A stretch of 64,000 nt of DNA from Candidula unifasciata. Its lineage: Eukaryota > Mollusca > Gastropoda > Stylommatophora > Geomitridae. The position numbers were made by a program, and so were the translations under genes. The stretch spans positions 124,001-188,000 of the forward strand of contig CAJHNH020000826.1 of the NCBI GenBank assembly GCA_905116865.2, given 5' to 3'. Positions 19,030-29,754 of this stretch are shown in pieces. A model generated the notes under the pieces. It had not been told where the DNA came from, did no database searches, and saw only the letters and a program-made list of their open reading frames with translations. Every line of letters starts with the position of its first letter. Position 1 is the first letter of the stretch.

Positions 19030-21240
19030 TGATAATACGAGGTGGACTGAGTTGCAGATTGGGATAGCTATGGGGTGTACGATCTCACCTATACTGTTTG
19101 TCATGGCTATGCAGATCATGTTAGACGGGGCGGCCGGCTACGGACAGGGCCTTCAAATAGGGGATCACTGGTTGCCGCCACTACGCGCATTTATGGATGA
19201 CACGACTATTATAACAGGCAGCGAGGAGTCTGCCCGCACGATCCTGAAAAGATTAGACGCGGTGGTCCAATGAAGCGGTATGCAGTTCAAACCGCAGAAG
19301 TCGAGGAGTCTGTCAATCCATAAGGGCAAGGTGTCGGCAATCAGTTTTACGGTGGCAAGGAACAAGATCCCTACGGTTCTGGAGGAACAGGTGAAGAGTC
19401 TCGGTCGCGTTTACGATTCGAAGTTATCTGATAGAGCGGAGGTCCGGCGAATACACGAGACACTGGCTACAGGCCTGCTCGCGATCGAGCGATGCAGGCT
19501 GATCGGAAAATTCAAGGTATGGTGTCTCCAATTCATGTTGATTCCGAAACTCCTATGGCCACTGTTAGTCTACGAGGTGACGATGACTGCAGTGGAAGCC
19601 ATGGAGAAAAAAATCAACACAGCCTTAAGAAAGTGGATTGGAGCACCGCCTTGTCTGACCGACGTGGCTCTGTATTGCAAACAGGCTAAGCTGGTACTTC
19701 CGTTCAAGTCGATAACCGAAGAGTTTAAAGTCGGCAGGGTAAGACTCGCCATGCTTTTGCGCGAGTCTTCAGACCCAAATGTCATCGCTGTCCAGCCCGC
19801 TCTAAAGACTGGCCAGAAGTGGAGGGTCCTCGATGCGATAGAATCTGCCCAGAATGCACTAAAATTGAAGGAGATAATGGGTTACACACAAACCGACCGT
19901 CGAGGCCTAGGGCACGGGAAGGTCAATTGGTGGTCGAAGGCCTCTGCCAAGGAGCGCCGAGACATGGTAATACAAACGGTGAGGGACAACGAAAACGAGG
20001 TTTGGGTCCAGAAAGCAGCCCAACAGTCGCAGCAGGGCCATTGGGTCAGCCTGGAGAGCGCATTGCCAAGAGTACTCACTTGGGGTGAGATCTGGCGGAT
20101 GACCCCGCTGCGACTGAGCTTTATCGTTCATTCGGCGTACGATGTATTACCGTCCGGTGTTAATATGGTTAAGTGGTCTGCGACCAACGATCCGACTTGC
20201 CCGTTGTGCAAATCGAAGCAAACTCTTCAGCACGTCCTGTCCGCGTGCAGGAAAGCTCTAGGTCAAGGCCGATATACCTGGAGACAAAACAAGGTGCTAA
20301 AAGAGTGAGCAGCCGTTGTTGACCAGGCTAGGATGAGGGCTAATGCCAGAGCCAGTTCTAGTATCGTCCCCATTCGTTTCCTCAAGGCTGGGCAGGTTCC
20401 CAAAGGTAAGGTCAACCAAAACGCATTCGCTCCATCTGTGCTAGACTCTGCCAGGGACTAGTTACTGGCGGTTGATCTGCCAGGCCATGAACGGTACCCC
20501 GAGTTGATCCGTAAAACCAGCCTGCGACCGGACATCGTTCTCCATTCTGCGCAAAAACGGCAGCTCATCCTGATTGAGTTGACTGTCCCGTTTGAGTCGC
20601 GTATGGAGGAGAATCATTTGTACAAGCTCGAGAAGTACAGTGATTTAGCAGCCGGTTTGAGGAGAAACGAGGCTTACACAGTACGGGTATTTGCCGTCGA
20701 AGTGGGAGCGAGAGACCTCGTTTCCACTTCGCTCTACAATGTGGTGAAAGAACTAGGATTGCGCGGTAATGAACGGAAACGAACACTCAAAAAACTGGGA
20801 GAGGTGGTCGAAAGGGCCTCTAGCTGGCTTTGGATGCAGCGCAACAACGTAGTGGACGGGCCTCGGTGAGCTGGTCCGGGTGTCTAGCGGGAAAGAGTTT
20901 CTCATCCCTTTGAAAGTCCATCGTGTCCGAAGTGTCTGCCAGTGTTCCTCTGCCAACTGCTAATAAAAGTCCAACATGTGTCCGGTAAACCAAAGTAAGC
21001 TTGTCGCTCGGTCGTCCAGGCATGCTGACTGCTTTAATTAAGCTGCCGCGGCGGCTTCTTATCTCACAGTACCTCCTTCGAAACCACCAAGTCGTCTTGT
21101 CTCTGGCCGAAAGTATAACACCATCCGGTAATTCCGTGCAGCAGGGAACCAGCCCTGAGCTTCATGAACTCAGGTGGGCCCACCTCCGAATGCGTCTAGG
21201 AATCGTGGGCCGAAACGCGTGTCGACGAGGATAATTTCTA
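19030..21240 (+). pseudogene. R2/HERO-like LINE with restriction-like endonuclease
   Basis: A single frame runs from about 19040 to 20869. In order: RT palm (GIAMGCTISPILFVMAM, catalytic FMDD at about 19190), thumb and linker, a CCHC zinc knuckle CPLCKSKQTLQHVLSAC (about 20198-20249), and a PD-(D/E)XK-type endonuclease (RPDIVLHS at about 20526, LIELTVPFE at about 20570, EKYSDL). That C-terminal layout marks the site-specific R2/R4/HERO group and not endonuclease-first LINEs. Only three in-frame stops disrupt it (TGA 19271, TGA 20306, TAG 20459) and no frameshift is seen, so decay is recent compared with other LINEs here. GC and CpG are clearly higher than in flanking DNA. It is 5'-truncated before the palm. 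The 3' UTR probably runs to about 21240. Confidence 0.85.
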
Positions 21241-21339
21241 CTGAAGACTGGTAGATCCCTGCTGTACTTGCTCCCTGTGAGTTTATTCCTACAGTGTAAA
21301 CTAGTAGCAGTAAAGGATTCTGTTCACGCTATTGATCCT

Positions 21340-21870
21340 TTAGACTTGTGATGGTAGGCTCGTATTTTCTATAGACCATTTGGCACTCCTACTAAACTTT
21401 ACATTTTCAATTCTAATGTCCAATCAGTATGGAGCGGAAACATGGAAAACAACTAAAACAATTACTAATAAACTACAAACATTCATTAACTGGTGCCTGC
21501 ACAGAATAGATGGAATAAAATGGTATGATAGAGTCACTAATGTAGAGCTTTGGGAGAGAACTAAGCAAGTTCCAGTGGACCAAGAGGTGAAGAAAAGACG
21601 CTAGCATTGAATAAGACAAACATTGAGAAAACCCTTAGAACAATATAATTAGAATGTCTGAGCACTAGAACCCACAGGGACACAGAAATAAAGGCAAATC
21701 AAAAAACACATATAGAAGAGGAGCTAGAGAGTGAAGTTAAAAGATAGGGAGGACATTGGGAGAGCTGCCTGGATAGAACTCTTGGCATGAGTTGGTCGAG
21801 GACATATGCTCCATTGGAGATATAAAAGGCAGAAGAAGAGGAAGAATAGATGATACTCAATGGGGTTCAT
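21340..21870 (+). mobile_element. RTE-like LINE C-terminal fragment
   Basis: YGAETWKTTKTITNKLQTFI, WCLHRIDGIKWYDRVTN, ELWERTKQVPVDQEVKKRR is the standard post-palm region of RTE elements. It continues downstream with frameshifts to GRRRGRIDDTQWGS. Confidence 0.8.
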
Positions 21871-22024
21871 GATAAATGACTTGCTGGTCACCTGTACTTT
21901 CTAGAACATTTCCTGGTACCTCCCCATGTCGGTTCTGGAGTCCCATTGTGTGTGAGTAGTGGGGAGGGGAGATACACCCGTTGCCATCCTAAAAAGCACA
22001 TTGTAGAGGTAAACTAATTAGGGA

Positions 22025-22200
22025 TATCTCCTTCGAAGTCAGAGTACATCTGCTTGACAGGCCAGGAACCAGCAGTCTGCATACACATAAGCCAGATTTG
22101 TGAAATGGATAAGCATGCAAAACTCAGGTTCTGGAATAAGACTAATGTCCAGAAGCGGTAAAAAACCAGAATTTTTCGCTGGAGTTAACAGTCTGTGAAG
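22025..22200 (-). mobile_element. family A copy
   Basis: Reverse complement shows CTGTTAACTCCAGCG, TTCTGGACATTAGTC, AACCTGAGTTTTGCATGC, CAAGCAGATGTACTCTGACT. Confidence 0.8.
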
Positions 22201-22439
22201 AAAAAGAAGATTAATGTGGAACAGGTTGGTCGATGTGCAGCAAGTTGACAAATGTGCAACAAATTCATAAATATGCAACAGTCAGGATATCAGATTATGA
22301 AAATTTTAGTCAGAGTTGTTTTCTATACTATAAAAGTGATTTTCGGATCAATGTTCCCCATCCTGAATTTCAATAATGAGGTCACAATCAATATATCGTC
22401 CAATCAATTGCCTGGCATAAGTTACTGTACCTTGTCATT

Positions 22440-22630
22440 TTACTGGAAATGAGAGTGATTGAAGAAATGATTGCAAAAAGGATGAGAGCTGAGTGTCTGA
22501 AAAGAAACGGATTAAACACAAATGTTGACAACAGTGGTCCTGAAATCCCATGCTATCATTGTGGAAGACTTTTCTTGACACGGGCAGATCTTGCTAGTCA
22601 CACTCGCCACCACCATGGACTGTGAGTCCC
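22440..22630 (+). mobile_element. LINE C-terminal C2H2 finger fragment
   Basis: RMRAECLKRNGLNTN is followed by CYHCGRLFLTRADLASH and TRHHHGL, one C2H2 zinc finger (C-x2-C-x12-H-x4-H), then a stop. A diverged copy of the same region is at 38530-38720. LINE C-terminal C2H2 fingers are known in RTE-type elements, so this is not a host zinc-finger gene. Confidence 0.65.
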
Positions 22631-22869
22631 ATGCCTCCTCAAAGAAGGAAAGGTGCCATTCCAATCCAAGCATCACTTTATAATAAAGCACAAGAATGTG
22701 TCCTTTTAATGTTGTAGTCTTCAGAAGCCAGGAAACTGATGTATCCTTTTGGGCCTGATTCCCTGAGAAAGCCACTTAGCCGACTTATCTAATGGCATGT
22801 TTACAAGTAAGATAAAAGTGAAGATCCCTTTTTACGCCTTAGGCACATTGGGCATATGGGGAGAGCATC

Positions 22870-23095
22870 CCATATTTTTACAGACCAATCGGCACTGGGT
22901 GAGTAATTTTGTATGCATTACGCCGGCTATTTTTACTTCCCCGGGACAACCATCCTGGTACCCACTTTAGGCTAGGTCAACCTGCGATGTCCCGTACCAT
23001 GATAAAAAGCCTTGCAGGCAGCAATGAGTTTCGATTACGGTACGTTGGAATTATGAGTCAGACTCGCAGCGCCTAAGCCACGGGCGCTGTTATAT
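22870..23095 (-). mobile_element. SINE family E with tRNA-like head
   Basis: On the minus strand, GTGGCTTAGGCGCTG (A-box-like) leads to CTGACTCATAATTCC, an anticodon loop reading CAT, and a degraded B box (AATCGAAACTC). The family E body follows: GGGTACCAGGATG, GGGGAAGTAAAAATAGCC, GCCGATTGGTCTGTA. Head and body together define a tRNA-derived SINE, probably of Met type. Confidence 0.65.
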
Positions 23096-23224
23096 AGATC
23101 ATGCTTTTGGCTGGGTTTGTGCCTGCACACGTTTTTAGGAGGTCAAGATATGAATATATTACCTAAAAATAACATTTACAGTTTTTTCTAATAAACCAAG
23201 TAGCTTTCAGTTTTTAGTTTGTTT

Positions 23225-23410
23225 GCATTCACCGGCTGCAAACACCGGAGGGAGTCTTAAATATTCATTTTTTTACCCTTGGCTTTGTTCCAGGACCTTT
23301 AGTTTTGCATGTGCATCCATTTTAAATACCCAAGCTTGCCTGCAATCTGTTGTTTCCATGCCTGTCAGACAGATGCACTCTAACTTCGAAGGAGTGAGCC
23401 TCAGTGATAA
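23225..23410 (+). mobile_element. family A copy, 3' truncated
   Basis: TTCACCGGCTGCAAACACC, TTTTGCATGTGCATCC, CAGACAGATGCACTC, TAACTTCGAAGGAG. Confidence 0.8.
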
Positions 23411-23537
23411 AGATTATGGCGGCGTTAGTCAGTGGATAAATGTATTTCTTTCAGCCCTTGGGAATGTACTTCATTTAATGCTTCATCCTGTGATCAATGT
23501 TTACTTCCTTTATAAATATATATGTATCTGGAAAATA

Positions 23538-23544
<7 letters not shown>

Positions 23545-23573
<29 letters not shown>
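23545..23573. repeat. TA dinucleotide run
   Basis: About 14 TA steps, flanked by TGTG and AAGG. Confidence 0.95.
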
Positions 23574-23575
<2 letters not shown>

Positions 23576-23714
23576 AAAGAATTAGCAGATGTAGACAAAT
23601 AAAACAATTGAAAAAAAATTTTAAATTTATTATTCACTGTGTTTAAAAAAACTCCAGCACATTTTATTTCAGGGATTCCCGCGAGGTTGTCACCCATTTT
23701 TTAGCCTTCCTGGT

Positions 23715-24415
23715 ATGTCAGGGTTAACCAAAATGCACAGACCACATTATCTCTTGACAAACTATACCTTTTACCATAGACTTGATTCAGGCTTAACTGA
23801 AATACACAGACCACATTATCTCATGTCAAACTATACCTCTTACCATAGACTTATATTCGGGGTATTCAAAATACACAGACCACATTATCTCATGTCAAAC
23901 TATACCTCTTAACATATTTAGATTCAGGGTTAACCGAAATACACAGACCACATTATCTCATGTCAAACTATACCTTTTACCATAGACTCAGATTCAGGGT
24001 TAACTGAAATACACAGACCACATTATCTCATGTCAAACTATACCTTTTACCATAGACTTAGATTCAGGGTTAACCGAAATACACAGACCACATTATCTCA
24101 TGTAAAACTATACCTCTTACCATAGACTTAGATTTAGGGTTTATTGAAATACACAGACCACATTATCTCATGTTAAACTATACCTTTTACCATAGACTTA
24201 GATTCAGGGTTAATCGAAATACACAGACCACATTATCTCATGTCAAACTATACCTCTTACCATAGACTTAGATTCAGGGTTAACCAAAATACACAGACCA
24301 CATTATCTCATGTCAAACTATACCTCTTACCATAGACTTAGATTTAGGGTTAACCGAAAAACACAGAACACATTATCTCATGTCAAACTATACCTTTTAC
24401 CATAGACTTAGATTA
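23715..24415. repeat. 70-bp minisatellite
   Basis: Ten units of TTAGATTCAGGGTTAACCGA, AATACACAGACCACATTATC, TCATGTCAAACTATACC, TTTTACCATAGAC. Ends about 50 bases before the branch/acceptor region of the next exon. Confidence 0.95.
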
Positions 24416-24468
24416 ACTGCATGACCCTTTTGACAGTTTTTAATAAATAAATAAAAAAACAATTTCAG

Positions 24469-24566
24469 GAAGCCTCTGGTGGTGGGACACACCTCTCAAC
24501 TATTGTATTGCATTTGTGTGTGTTCTCCTGGTCTTTGCCGTATTCCTAATGGCATACCAGAAAGTG
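24469..24566 (+). CDS. TM7SF3-like gene, mid-protein membrane exon
   Basis: The acceptor ACAATTTCAG and donor GTG|GTAAGT bound 98 bases. With two leading bases it encodes SLWWWDTPLNYCIAFVCVLL, VFAVFLMAYQKV. In TM7SF3 the equivalent segment follows FFTPLGNL: a short loop, an aromatic-rich start and a hydrophobic helix ending before NILTC. It leaves phase 0, whereas the terminal exon needs phase 1, so the exon carrying the next helix is missing from what I can see. The donor is immediately followed by a tandem array made of copies of this exon's last codons and donor. Confidence 0.85.
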
Positions 24567-25050
24567 GTAAGTGGGTTTGTTTTTTTTTTTTTCATACCAG
24601 AATGTAAGTTTTTGTTGTTGTTTTTTGGCTTACAAAAAAGGGGTACTTGGTTTTTTCTGACCTTTTTTTGCATACCAGAAGGTGATAAGTTTTTGTTGTT
24701 TTGTTTGGCATACCAGATGGTGATAAGTTTTTGTTGTTTTGTTTAGCATACCAGAAGGTGATAAGATTTTGTTGTTTTGTTTGGCATAACAGATGGTGAT
24801 AAGTTTTTGTTGTGTTGTTTAGCATACCAGAAGGTGATAAGATTTTTTTGTTTTGTTTGGCATACCAGAAAGGGGTACGTGTGTGTGTGGTTTTTCTTTT
24901 TTTTTTTGGGGGGGGGGGGGGGGGGGGCGGTAGAGATTACCAGAAAAGTGGTAAGTGGTTTTTGTTTAGATTACCAGAAGGTGGTTAGTGTTTTTTTTTT
25001 TTTTATTAGAAAATGGTAAGTGGTCTTTTATGGCATACCAGAAGTGATTC
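24540..25050. repeat. array of exon-end plus donor units
   Basis: The exon end and donor GGCATACCAGAAAGTGGTAAG is followed by about nine degenerate copies: CATACCAGAATGTAAG, GCATACCAGAAGGTGATAAG, GCATACCAGATGGTGATAAG (repeated), GCATACCAGAAAGGGGTACG, ATTACCAGAAAAGTGGTAAG, ATTACCAGAAGGTGGTTAG and a final GGCATACCAGAAGTGATT. Spacers are T-rich, about 25-60 bases apart. Many copies keep GTAAG or GTGATAAG donors. Confidence 0.85.
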
Positions 25051-25079
25051 TTCATTTGGCATGAGTTATGATTTGGATT

Positions 25080-25435
25080 ATCTTCACAGCATTCCAGACA
25101 CATCCATAGGTGCTCACATTCCCCTCTTCAACATATTCATCAGCGTTGCACGGTTAATAGTGCCATTCCTGAGCCAGTTGACAAGACTTCATGTGCGTCC
25201 AGTTTGCTTCTCATGCTTGGCTGTGCCGATCTTTACTCCCAATTCGCGTATTCTTAGCAGTGATGTGGACACGTTGCTTCCAAAATCCTCAGAATGTCTT
25301 ATCTCTCTAAGGACTTTAACAAAGTCTGTGTGATCCATGGGCCGGCCATCAGGACCTGCCAGTCTGTGAGCTCTTTCATTGCCAAAAACACCTGCATTCC
25401 CTGAGACAAATGTGAAGGTAACTGCACACGCTGTA
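25080..25435 (-). mobile_element. I-type LINE RNase H/C-terminal fragment
   Basis: The minus strand reads TFVSGNAGVFGNERAHRLAG, RPMDHTDFVKVLREIRH, SLLRIRELGVKIGTA, then NGTINRATLMNMLKRGM. The RNase H signature PGHxGxxGNExAD is degraded to SGNAGVFGNERAH. Confidence 0.75.
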
Positions 25436-25559
25436 GTAGTTTTGCAGTGACGCAGTTCACTGTCTGCGCATTGAGCCTGCTTCGACCCGCCGTGACATGC
25501 TCAAAGAATCATTCAGCACACACACAAGTGATAATAGTCCTGTGATTCTAGTCACATGA

Positions 25560-25720
25560 AGGCACCTCCATTATCATGTTGCTGGTAGTCATGGAGAAGA
25601 CACCTCCATTATTATGTTGCTGGTAGTCATGGAGAAGGCACCTCCATTATTGTGTTGCTGGTAGTCATGGAGAAGGCACCTCCATTATCATGTTGCTGGT
25701 AGTCATAGAGAAGAAACCTC
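25560..25720. repeat. 42-bp tandem repeat, four units
   Basis: GAAGGCACCTCCATTATCAT plus GTTGCTGGTAGTCATGGA, four nearly identical units. Confidence 0.9.
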
Positions 25721-25807
25721 TCATGCCTCCTCATAGTGCAGTATAACATGATCGTCTGGAAAGACAGAAAGGTGCCAATCATCATAAATAATACCAAGTA
25801 CAAGACC

Positions 25808-25950
25808 TGACGTTGATGGCATACCTTACAGTGGTATTTTTGTGATGTCTTGTCAAAGTTTAGATGTTGTCAAGACCTGACGTTGATGGCATACCTTACA
25901 GTGGTATTTTTGTGATGTCCTGTCAAAGTTTAGATGTTGTCAAGACCCTT
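25808..25950. repeat. 70-bp direct duplication
   Basis: CAAGACCTGACGTTGATGGC, ATACCTTACAGTGGTATTT and TTGTGATGTC-TGTCAAAG occur twice with one difference. GGCATACC-CAGTGGTA within it resembles the exon-end unit of 24540-25050. Confidence 0.85.
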
Positions 25951-26104
25951 AAGCAGTGAGGGAACAGTGCAGTGGTACAAACAGGTCATTTCGGTCTGAC
26001 CTGTATGGCATACCAGCATGTGGTGAATGTTATTATTGGGATGTTTTGTCAAGAGTAAATGGTCGCAGATTAAAAGGTGACAATCTGATCATTTATGGTT
26101 ATGA

Positions 26105-29066
26105 GCCGGTCTCCTGTCTTATAGTCCATGCTGTGTGGTGTTGGTAGTCATGTCTATCCATAAACTTCTGTCTTATAGTCCATGCTGTGTGGTGTTGGTA
26201 GTCATGTCTATCCACAACCTTCTGTCTCCTGTCTTATAGTCCATGCTGTGTGGTGTTGGTAGTCATGTCTATCCCCAACCTTCTGTCTCCTGTCTTATAG
26301 TCCATGCTGTGTGGTGTTGGTAGTCATGTCTATCCCCAACCTTCTGTCTCCTGTCTTATAGTCCATGCTGTGTGGTGTTGGTAGTCATGTCTATGTCTAT
26401 CCTGTCTTATAGTCCCTGTCTGTCTTATAGTCCCATGCTCATGTGTGGTGTCTATCCCCAACCTTCTTCTGTCTTATAGTCCATGCTCTATGGTGTTGGT
26501 AGTCATGTCTATCAACCTTCTGTCCCTGTCTTATAGTCCATGCTGTGTTGTGTTGGTAGTCATGTCTATCCACAACCTTCTGTCTCCTGTCTTATAGTCC
26601 ATGCTGTGTGGTGTTGGTAGTCATGTCTATCCACAACCTTCTGTCTCCTGTCTTATAGTCCATGCTGTGTGGTGTTGGTTCTGTCTCCTGTCATATATCC
26701 ATGCCAACCTTCTGTCTCCTGTCTTATAGTCCATGCTGTGTGGTGTTGGTAGTCATGTCTATCCCCAACCTTCTGTCTCCTGTCTTATAGTCCATGCTGT
26801 GTGGTGTTGGTAGTCATGTCTATCCCCAACCTTCTGTCTCCTGTCTTATAGTCCATGCTGTGTGGTGTTGGTAGTCATGTCTATCCCCAACCTTCTGTCT
26901 CCTGTCTTATTGTCCATGCTGTGTGTGTGGTGTTGTGTCTGGTCCATGCTGTGTGGTGTTGGTCATGTCTATCCCCAACCTTCTGTCTCCTGTCTTATAG
27001 TCCATGCTGTGTGTGTGGTGTCATGGTAGTCCATGTCTATCCACAACCTTCTGTCTCCTGTCTTATAGTCCATGCTGTGTGGTGTTGGTAGTCATGTCTA
27101 TCCACAACCTTCTGTCTCCTGTCTTATAGTCCCTGTCTTATAGTCCCACCTGCTGTGTGGTATAGTCCATGCTGTGTCATGTCTATCCCCAACCTTCTGT
27201 CTCCTGTCTTATAGTCCATGCTGTGTGGTGTTGGTATAGTCCATGCTGTCTTATAGTCCATGCTGTGTGGTGTTTGGTAGTCATGTCTATCCCAACCTTC
27301 TGTCTCCTGTCTTATAGTCCATGCTGTGTGGTGTGGTAGTCATGTCTATCCACAACCTTCTGTCTCCTGTCTTATAGTCCATGCTGTGTGGTGTTGGTAG
27401 TCATGTCTATCCCCAACCTTCTGTCTCCTGTCTTATAGTCCATGCTGTGTGGTGTTGGTAGTCATGTCTATCCACAACCTTCTGTCTCCTGTCTTATAGT
27501 CCATGCTGTGTGGTGTTGGTAGTCATGTCTAGTCCAACCTTCTGTCTCCTGTCTTATAGTCCATGCTGTGTGGTGTTGGTAGTCATGTCTATCCCCAACC
27601 TTCTGTCTCCTGTCTTATAGTCCATGCTGTGTGGTGTTGGTAGTCATGTCTATCCCCAACCTTCTGTCACCTGTCTGTCTTATAGTCCATGCTGTGTGGT
27701 GTTGGTAGTCATGTCTATCCACAACCTTCTGTCTCCTGTCTTATAGTCCATGCTGTGTTGTGTTGGTAGTCATGTCTATCCACAACCTTCTTCTGTCTTA
27801 TAGTCCATGCTGCTGTGTGGTGTTGGTAGTCATGTCTATCCCCAACCTTCTGTCTCCTGTCTTATAGTCCATGCTGTGTGGTGTTGGTAGTCATGTCTAT
27901 CCCTTCAACCTTCTGTCTCCTGTCTTATAGTCCATGCTGTGTGGTGTTGGTAGTAGTCATGTCTATCCACAACCTTCTGTCTCCTGTCTTATAGTCCATG
28001 CTGTGTGGTGTTGGTAGTCATGTCTATCCTATCCCCTGTCTTATAGTCCCTTCTGTCATGTCTCAACCTTCTGTCTCTATCTTAGTCCATGCTGTGTGGT
28101 GTTGGTAGTCATGTCTATCCCCAACCTTCTGTCTCCTGTCTTATAGTCCATGCTGTGTGGTGTTGGTAGTCATGTCTATCCCCAACCTTCTGTCTCCTGT
28201 CTTATAGTATAGTCCATGCTGTGTGTTGTAGTCATGTCTATCCACAACCTTCTGTCTCCTGTCTTATAGTCCATGCTGTGTGGTGTTGGTAGTCATGTCT
28301 ATCCTTATAGTCCAACCTTCTGTCTATCCCCAACCTTCTGTCTTATAGTCCATGCTGTGTGGTGTTGGTAGTCATGTCTATCCCCAACCTTCTGTCTCCT
28401 GTCTTATAGTCCATGCTGTGTGGTGTTGGTAGTCATGTCTATCCCCAACCTTCTGTCTCCTGTCTTATAGTCCATGCTGTGTGGTGTTGGTAGTCATGTC
28501 TATCCACAACCTTCTGTCTCCTGTCTTATAGTCCATGCTGTGTGGTGTTGGTAGTCATGTCTATCCCCAACCTTCTGTCTTCTGTCTTATAGTCCATGCT
28601 GTGTGGTGTTGGTAGTCATGTCTATCCCCAACCTTCTGTCTTCTGTCTTATAGTCCATGCTGTGTGGTGTTGGTAGTCATGTCTATCCACAACCTTCTGT
28701 CTCCTGTCTTATAGTCCATGCTGTGTGGTGTTGGTAGTCATGTCTATCCCCAACCTTCTGTCTCCTGTCTTATAGTCCATGCTGTGTGGTGTTGGTAGTC
28801 ATGTCTATCCACAACCTTCTGTCTCCTGTCTTATAGTCCATGCTGTGTGGTGTTGGTAGTCATGTCTATCCACAACCTTCTGTCTTATAGTCCATGCTGT
28901 GTGGTGTTGGTAGTCATGTCTATCCACAACCTTCTGTCTTCTGTCTTATAGTCCATGCTGTGTGGTGTTGGTAGTCATGTCTATCCACAACCTTCTGTCT
29001 CCTGTCTTATAGTCCATGCTGTGTGGTGTTGGTAGTCATGTCTATCCACAACCTTCTGTCTCCTGT
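26105..29066. repeat. 61-bp minisatellite, partly scrambled
   Basis: About 48 units of CTTATAGTCCATGCTGTGTG, GTGTTGGTAGTCATGTCTAT, CCCCAACCTTCTGTCTCCTG. CCCC/CCAC variants are intermixed. Regular blocks alternate with short scrambled zones (about 26390-26475, 26685-26710, 26915-26960, 27130-27290, 28020-28090, 28200-28340) in which unit parts are joined out of order. Confidence 0.97.
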
Positions 29067-29362
29067 CGACATAGTGAGAGAGATGGTGGTAAAGATAGAG
29101 AGATAGTGAGAGAGATATTATTAGAGATAATGCGAGAGATAGTGAAAAAGAGAGATAGAGAGATAGTGAGAGATAGAGAAAGTGAGAGGAAATTGGCGGA
29201 AGAGATAGTGATAGAGAGAGAGAGAGAGAGAGATTGTGGGTAAGAGATAGTATGAGAGAGATAGTGAGCGAGATAGTGAGAGAGAGAGATGATGAAAGAG
29301 ACAGTGAGAGAGGTAGAGAGAGAGGGAGAGAATTAGTGAGGAGAGAGGCAGAGAGAGCGAAT
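29067..29362. repeat. GAGATA/GA-rich simple repeat
   Basis: Imperfect GAGAGATAGTGAGAGA motifs, all purine plus T on the plus strand. It begins at the last 61-bp unit and ends about 100 bases before the final acceptor. Confidence 0.9.
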
Positions 29363-29461
29363 ACACGAAGAGTTATGTCATTTATGCATTGACTCTTCTG
29401 ACCTCTGCCCTTATTTAAACTTGCACAACAATTGTTTTATACAATTTCATTCACCTTGCAG

Positions 29462-29742
29462 ATATTGCCCTGGCCATCTTGTGGCCAGTTTTTGCTGTGT
29501 CCGGGATCATTTTCCAGTTTTACAGAAACCGAAATCGACCACCTTTTGAAATCCCTGGGAGACATCAGTTCTCTGGAAGTGACGAAGAAAATTTAATAAA
29601 TGGAGATAATGGTGATGATGAAAGAGCTCACCTGCTTGCTAGGGGAGGTGGTGGGGGTTGGACACGAGTACCTCAATCCTACCAGGCCATTCCATCTTCA
29701 GATTCTAGGCCGATTGACAGAGAAGAGAATTATCTAACTTGA
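29462..29742 (+). CDS. TM7SF3-like gene, terminal exon
   Basis: The acceptor CACCTTGCAG precedes an open frame that completes a split codon and runs to TGA at 29740. It begins IALAILWPVFAVSGIIFQFY, the last membrane helix, followed by RNRNRPPFEIPGRHQF. The W-x(4)-AVSG-I-x(2)-Q-x-x-R-x-R-x-RPPF pattern is the signature of the TM7SF3 C-terminus. The remaining roughly 60 residues form a cytosolic tail with an acidic patch (SGSDEENLINGDNGDDE), a Gly run and Ser/Thr sites, ending ENYLT. A dispersed repeat begins about 13 bases after the stop, so the 3' UTR is repeat-derived. Human TM7SF3 has a different, basic tail. Confidence 0.9.
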
Positions 29743-29754
29743 TGCATTTGTTTT

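Noticed and set aside
22500..22630. A host C2H2 zinc-finger gene
   Set aside because: A single finger at the end of a broken LINE frame, with a second copy of the same context at 38530-38720.
25940..26060. Missing TM7SF3 exon near GCATACCAGCATGTGGTGAAT
   Set aside because: It reads AYQHVVN, like the end of exon 24469, but continues to a stop with no family motif. More likely another relic of the exon-end repeat.
26855..27091. Short open frames in the 61-bp array
   Set aside because: Periodic artefacts with no conservation or splice context.
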